Shown: positions 7,060 through 9,787 of the stretch, in pieces
How positions within the stretch are numbered: position 1 is the first letter of the stretch
Layout: each line of letters opens with the position of its first letter
Origin: Acidimicrobiaceae bacterium
GTDB lineage: Bacteria; Actinomycetota; Acidimicrobiia; Acidimicrobiales; Microtrichaceae
DNA length: 9,787 nt
Direction: 5' to 3'
Assembly: GCA_003514205.1 (NCBI GenBank)
Contig: DORQ01000131.1
Coordinates: 1 to 9,787, forward strand
Position numbers and translations under genes: made by a program
Notes under the pieces: generated by a model
What the model saw: the letters and a program-made list of their open reading frames with translations, nothing else
Told to the model about the DNA's origin: nothing
Database searches by the model: none

Positions 7060-9787
7060 CCGAATGTTTGTACGCCGACGAGCTCCTACATGCTCCAACC
7101 GAGGAGATTGGAGGCAAGGCCGAGGGTCTCCGTTCTCTGGTAGTCAATGGCGCTCCCGTGCCCGCCTTTGGTGTGGTTTCGGCGGCCAGCTTTCGAGCCG
7201 CGCTCGGAACCACGAACGTCCCAGCACTGCTAGGTGCCCTGCGTTTTGCGGCAGTCGACACCTCCCCGGATCAGCTGCACGCGCTGTTCGAGCAAGCATC
7301 TGGTGACCTTCGGAGGGAGATGGAGGCCATTGAGCTGGCCTCGATCGAAGCGCTCTGTGTTCCGCTCCTCGACTATCTCGGCCACCTCGACCACCTCGGC
7401 CAATCCGGGCCCGAGGCCTCCCTCGCAGTTCGATCCTCAATGGTTGGCGAAGACTCCGCACACGCCAGCTTCGCAGGACAACTCTGGACTGGAGTCGGAA
7501 TCGCTCCCACGCCAGCGGCGGTGGCCGCAGCGATTCGAACCTGCTGGGCTTCCATCTTCACCCCGCACGCGTTGTGGTACTCGCATTCAGCTGGCAGCGA
7601 CCTCACGGTGCTGCGAATGGCAGTGGTAGTTCAGAAGATGGTTGATGCCGACAGTGCTGGAGTCGTATTCACCGCCGATCCACGATCGGGTGATCGCGAC
7701 GTAGCTGTCATCTCAGCGGCCTGGGGCCTCGGCGAGGCCGTGGTCGGTGGGCTCGTCGATTGCGATGAGTACCGTGTCCGAAACGGCCTCGAAATCGAGG
7801 CGCACCAGGGCGGCGCAACTGAGCGAATTGTGTCGGGGGAGGGCGGGCACACTCACCTGGCAGCGCTCGACGCCGAGCTTGTTGGCGTTCGGGTGCTGAC
7901 CGCGGATCAAACGATCGAACTCGCCGATCAGGGCCAGCGGCTCGCCAACAGATGTGGCTATCCACTTGACATCGAGTTCGCCTACGCAGGTGGAACCTTG
8001 CAACTGCTGCAGGCTCGGCCGATCACTGCCTTGCCCCCGGCTCCAGCTCCGCAGTCAGACGAGGAGGAATGGCTGTGGGACGACGCCAACATCCAAGAGA
8101 GCTTTTGTGGGGTCACACTGCCGCTGACCTTTAGCTTCGCGTCGAAGGTCTACCAACTTGTGTATACCTCCCTTGGTGACCTTCTCGGCGTCGGCGACAC
8201 CATTCTGGAAGAACACGCCGACATGGTCCGCACCATGATTGGCCTGCTTGACGGTCGGGTGTACTACAACCTGAATGCCTGGTTTGAGGGGCTCTCGCTC
8301 TATCCGTCGACGGGCAACAACAAGGCCGATATGGAACGAATGATGGGGGTTGAGGAGCCCGTTCCGTTTGTGGTTGACCAGACCTCAACAGCGCTGGAAA
8401 AGGCTCAGATGATGGCGCGGATTGCGCCAGCGGCAGTCCGGCTCGCTCCGCAGTATCTTCGGCTTCCAGAAGGCATCGCTGCCTTTGACGCTCGGCTCGC
8501 TGATCTTGAACGATCCGTTAATCGGGACTGGTTGCGGGCCGCAAGCATCGGCGAATGCTTGGCGTTCGAGACCAAGCTGTGGAACGAGGTGCTCCGCCGC
8601 TGGCAGGTGCCGCTGATCAACGACTTCCGAGTCATGCTGACCTCAGGCAATCTTCGCCGCCTCCTTGAGAAGTGTACGCCCGAGGTTGCCCGCCAGGACC
8701 GACTTGAAGTCGAGTTGCTTGCCGCGATTGAGGGTCTGGCCTCGGTGGAGCCAACACGAGCCATGATGAGGATTGCGCACTATTTGCGGGAGAACCCTGC
8801 CACGGAAGCGATCTTTATGGCCGGCGACCCTGTGGCGGCTCTGGCAGCGGCCCGGGCGCAGGATCCAGCGCTAGATCGGCTCATTACGGACTATCTCGAG
8901 GCCTTCGGTGGACGGTGCATGGGCGAACTGAAGCTGGAGACAATCACGCTCCATCAAGACCCGAGCTTTCTCGTGGAAATTGTTCGCTCCTACGTTCCGC
9001 GTCCCGATCTCAATCCAGAGGACATGGCGAGAGAGGAACACATTCGCTACCGGGCTGCCGTTGAGGAACTCGGTGTGCTCGCTGGGCCACGCGGACGAAC
9101 TAAGGCCCTGAAACTGGTGGAATCAGTTCGCGTCGCAATCGCTGCTCGCGAGCATCTGCGGTTGTCTCGAACTCGAGTGTTTGACCTGGTGCGAGAGCTG
9201 TACCTCGGAATCGGCGCACGGTTGCACGAGGCTGGAAGGCTTGATCATCCTCGCGACATCTTCTACCTCACCACCGACGAGGTTCGGGGCTTCCACGAAG
9301 GAACCACCGTCACCACGAACCTTCGAGGTTTGGTGAACCTCAGGCGTGCCGAATTCGACGAGTACGAAACCCGAACTCCTGCGCATCGGATTCCCACCCG
9401 CGGCACCGTCCATCTGACGCCAACCTTTGCAGCAACTCATGTGGATACCTCCGAGCAGGGCCTCGATGGCAGCGTGAGCTGGCATGGGCTTGGCTGCTAT
9501 CCAGGAATCGTGGAGGGGGAGGCGGTAGTTGTCACCGATCCATCTTCGGCCTCGAAGACAGCGGGCAAGGTTCTGGTGGCGGTTCGAACCGATCCTGGCT
9601 GGGCACCCCTGTTCCCAACGGCAATTGGCCTCGTGGTCGAGCGCGGATCCTCGTTGTCGCATTCGGCGGTGATCGCCCGAGAGATTGGGTTGCCAACGGT
9701 GGTTGGCGTGGGCGGGGTCACTACCTCGATCCGGACCGGCGCCGCTGTGCGAGTGGATGGTGGAGCCGGAATCGTGACGATGTTCGC
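7056..9787 (+). CDS. PEP synthase/rifampin phosphotransferase-like enzyme (3' end beyond window)
   Basis: The frame starting at the ATG at 7056 stays open to the window end (910 codons, no stop). The ATG overlaps the UbiA TGA by 4 bases and has no clear Shine-Dalgarno, so translation is probably coupled. Residues about 15-325 are a PPDK_N-type ATP-grasp domain: IGGKAEGL (18-25, Lys21), LAVRSSMVGEDS (123-134, Arg126) with AGQ at 140-142, GVVFTADPRSGD (202-213), WGLGEAVVGG (223-232) and the closing LQARPIT (318-324). Residues about 338-790 form a helical substrate domain with rifampin-phosphotransferase-like blocks, including WDDANIQESFCGVTLPLTFS (341-360), RVYYNLNAW (401-409) and FGGRCMGEL (617-625). 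Residues about 815-910 are the swivelling domain with catalytic His869 in RGSSLSHSAVIAREIGLP (863-880). Placing His at the C-terminus without a PEP TIM barrel matches rifampin phosphotransferase and PigC rather than true PEP synthase. It should use ATP with AMP and phosphate release. VDGGAGIVTMF at the edge suggests the stop is near. The substrate is probably a pathway intermediate; antibiotic resistance is an alternative. Confidence 0.92.
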   Translation, partial: MTECLYADELLHAPTEEIGGKAEGLRSLVVNGAPVPAFGVVSAASFRAALGTTNVPALLGALRFAAVDTSPDQLHALFEQASGDLRREMEAIELASIEALCVPLLDYLGHLDHLGQSGPEASLAVRSSMVGEDSAHASFAGQLWTGVGIAPTPAAVAAAIRTCWASIFTPHALWYSHSAGSDLTVLRMAVVVQKMVDADSAGVVFTADPRSGDRDVAVISAAWGLGEAVVGGLVDCDEYRVRNGLEIEAHQGGATERIVSGEGGHTHLAALDAELVGVRVLTADQTIELADQGQRLANRCGYPLDIEFAYAGGTLQLLQARPITALPPAPAPQSDEEEWLWDDANIQESFCGVTLPLTFSFASKVYQLVYTSLGDLLGVGDTILEEHADMVRTMIGLLDGRVYYNLNAWFEGLSLYPSTGNNKADMERMMGVEEPVPFVVDQTSTALEKAQMMARIAPAAVRLAPQYLRLPEGIAAFDARLADLERSVNRDWLRAASIGECLAFETKLWNEVLRRWQVPLINDFRVMLTSGNLRRLLEKCTPEVARQDRLEVELLAAIEGLASVEPTRAMMRIAHYLRENPATEAIFMAGDPVAALAAARAQDPALDRLITDYLEAFGGRCMGELKLETITLHQDPSFLVEIVRSYVPRPDLNPEDMAREEHIRYRAAVEELGVLAGPRGRTKALKLVESVRVAIAAREHLRLSRTRVFDLVRELYLGIGARLHEAGRLDHPRDIFYLTTDEVRGFHEGTTVTTNLRGLVNLRRAEFDEYETRTPAHRIPTRGTVHLTPTFAATHVDTSEQGLDGSVSWHGLGCYPGIVEGEAVVVTDPSSASKTAGKVLVAVRTDPGWAPLFPTAIGLVVERGSSLSHSAVIAREIGLPTVVGVGGVTTSIRTGAAVRVDGGAGIVTMF

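Noticed and set aside
6364..7098. Antisense open frame of 244 codons opposite UbiA
   Set aside because: The composition (many His, Arg, Cys) is that of a reverse complement of a membrane protein gene, with no domain recognised.
7375..7403. Short internal near-repeat around CTCGGCCACCTCGACCACCT
   Set aside because: It simply encodes a Leu-Gly-His/Leu-Asp-His stretch within the ATP-grasp domain; two imperfect copies are too few to be a functional repeat.
7234..7629. Sense-strand open frame of 131 codons at the start of the phosphotransferase gene
   Set aside because: It is out of frame with the ATP-grasp domain read from 7056, which has continuous motifs. The translation here is Ser/Pro/Arg-rich and featureless.
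9123..9662. Antisense open frame of 179 codons near the window end
   Set aside because: It lies opposite the conserved phosphotransferase C-terminal region and carries no recognisable motif.

Overview
The window is a gene-dense, GC-rich stretch (about 60% GC by eye) with every gene on the + strand. Class I HMG-CoA reductase motifs of the kind I recall from Streptomyces-like bacteria, GTG starts and overlapping stop/start codons suggest a bacterium, probably a high-GC actinobacterium. I cannot place it further without a search. No RNA genes, insertion sequences, CRISPR arrays or large repeats were found, and no non-coding gap exceeds about 40 bases.

Layout: (1) 2-250, the C-terminal part of a GNAT-type acetyltransferase cut by the window edge. 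(2) 280-660, a small SRPBCC-fold protein. (3) 700-2424, an acyl-adenylating enzyme resembling OleC and fatty acid-CoA ligases. (4) 2421-3581, a DUF3419/BtaA-type SAM-dependent 3-amino-3-carboxypropyltransferase. (5) 3582-6062, a two-domain protein with a class I HMG-CoA reductase at the N-terminus and an aminoglycoside phosphotransferase/choline kinase-like domain at the C-terminus. (6) 6055-7059, a UbiA-family membrane prenyltransferase. (7) 7056 to the window end, an open frame of 910 codons encoding a rifampin phosphotransferase/PigC-like protein, with an ATP-grasp domain at the N-terminus and a swivelling phosphohistidine domain at the C-terminus.

Genes 3 to 7 overlap or abut (4 bp overlap, 0 bp gap, 8 bp overlap, 4 bp overlap), so they are almost certainly one translationally coupled operon. 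Gene 2, 39 bp upstream, probably belongs to it. The GNAT gene may be unrelated.

Taken together the operon looks like an uncharacterised pathway for an isoprenoid-containing lipid or small molecule. HMGR would make mevalonate and the fused kinase could phosphorylate mevalonate or a later intermediate. The ligase would activate a carboxylic acid, UbiA would transfer a prenyl chain in the membrane, the DUF3419 protein would add an aminocarboxypropyl group from SAM, and the last enzyme would perform an ATP-driven phosphorylation or condensation. The individual family calls are well supported by motifs. The pathway and product are inference. The most notable single feature is the HMGR-kinase fusion, which I do not recognise as a described architecture.
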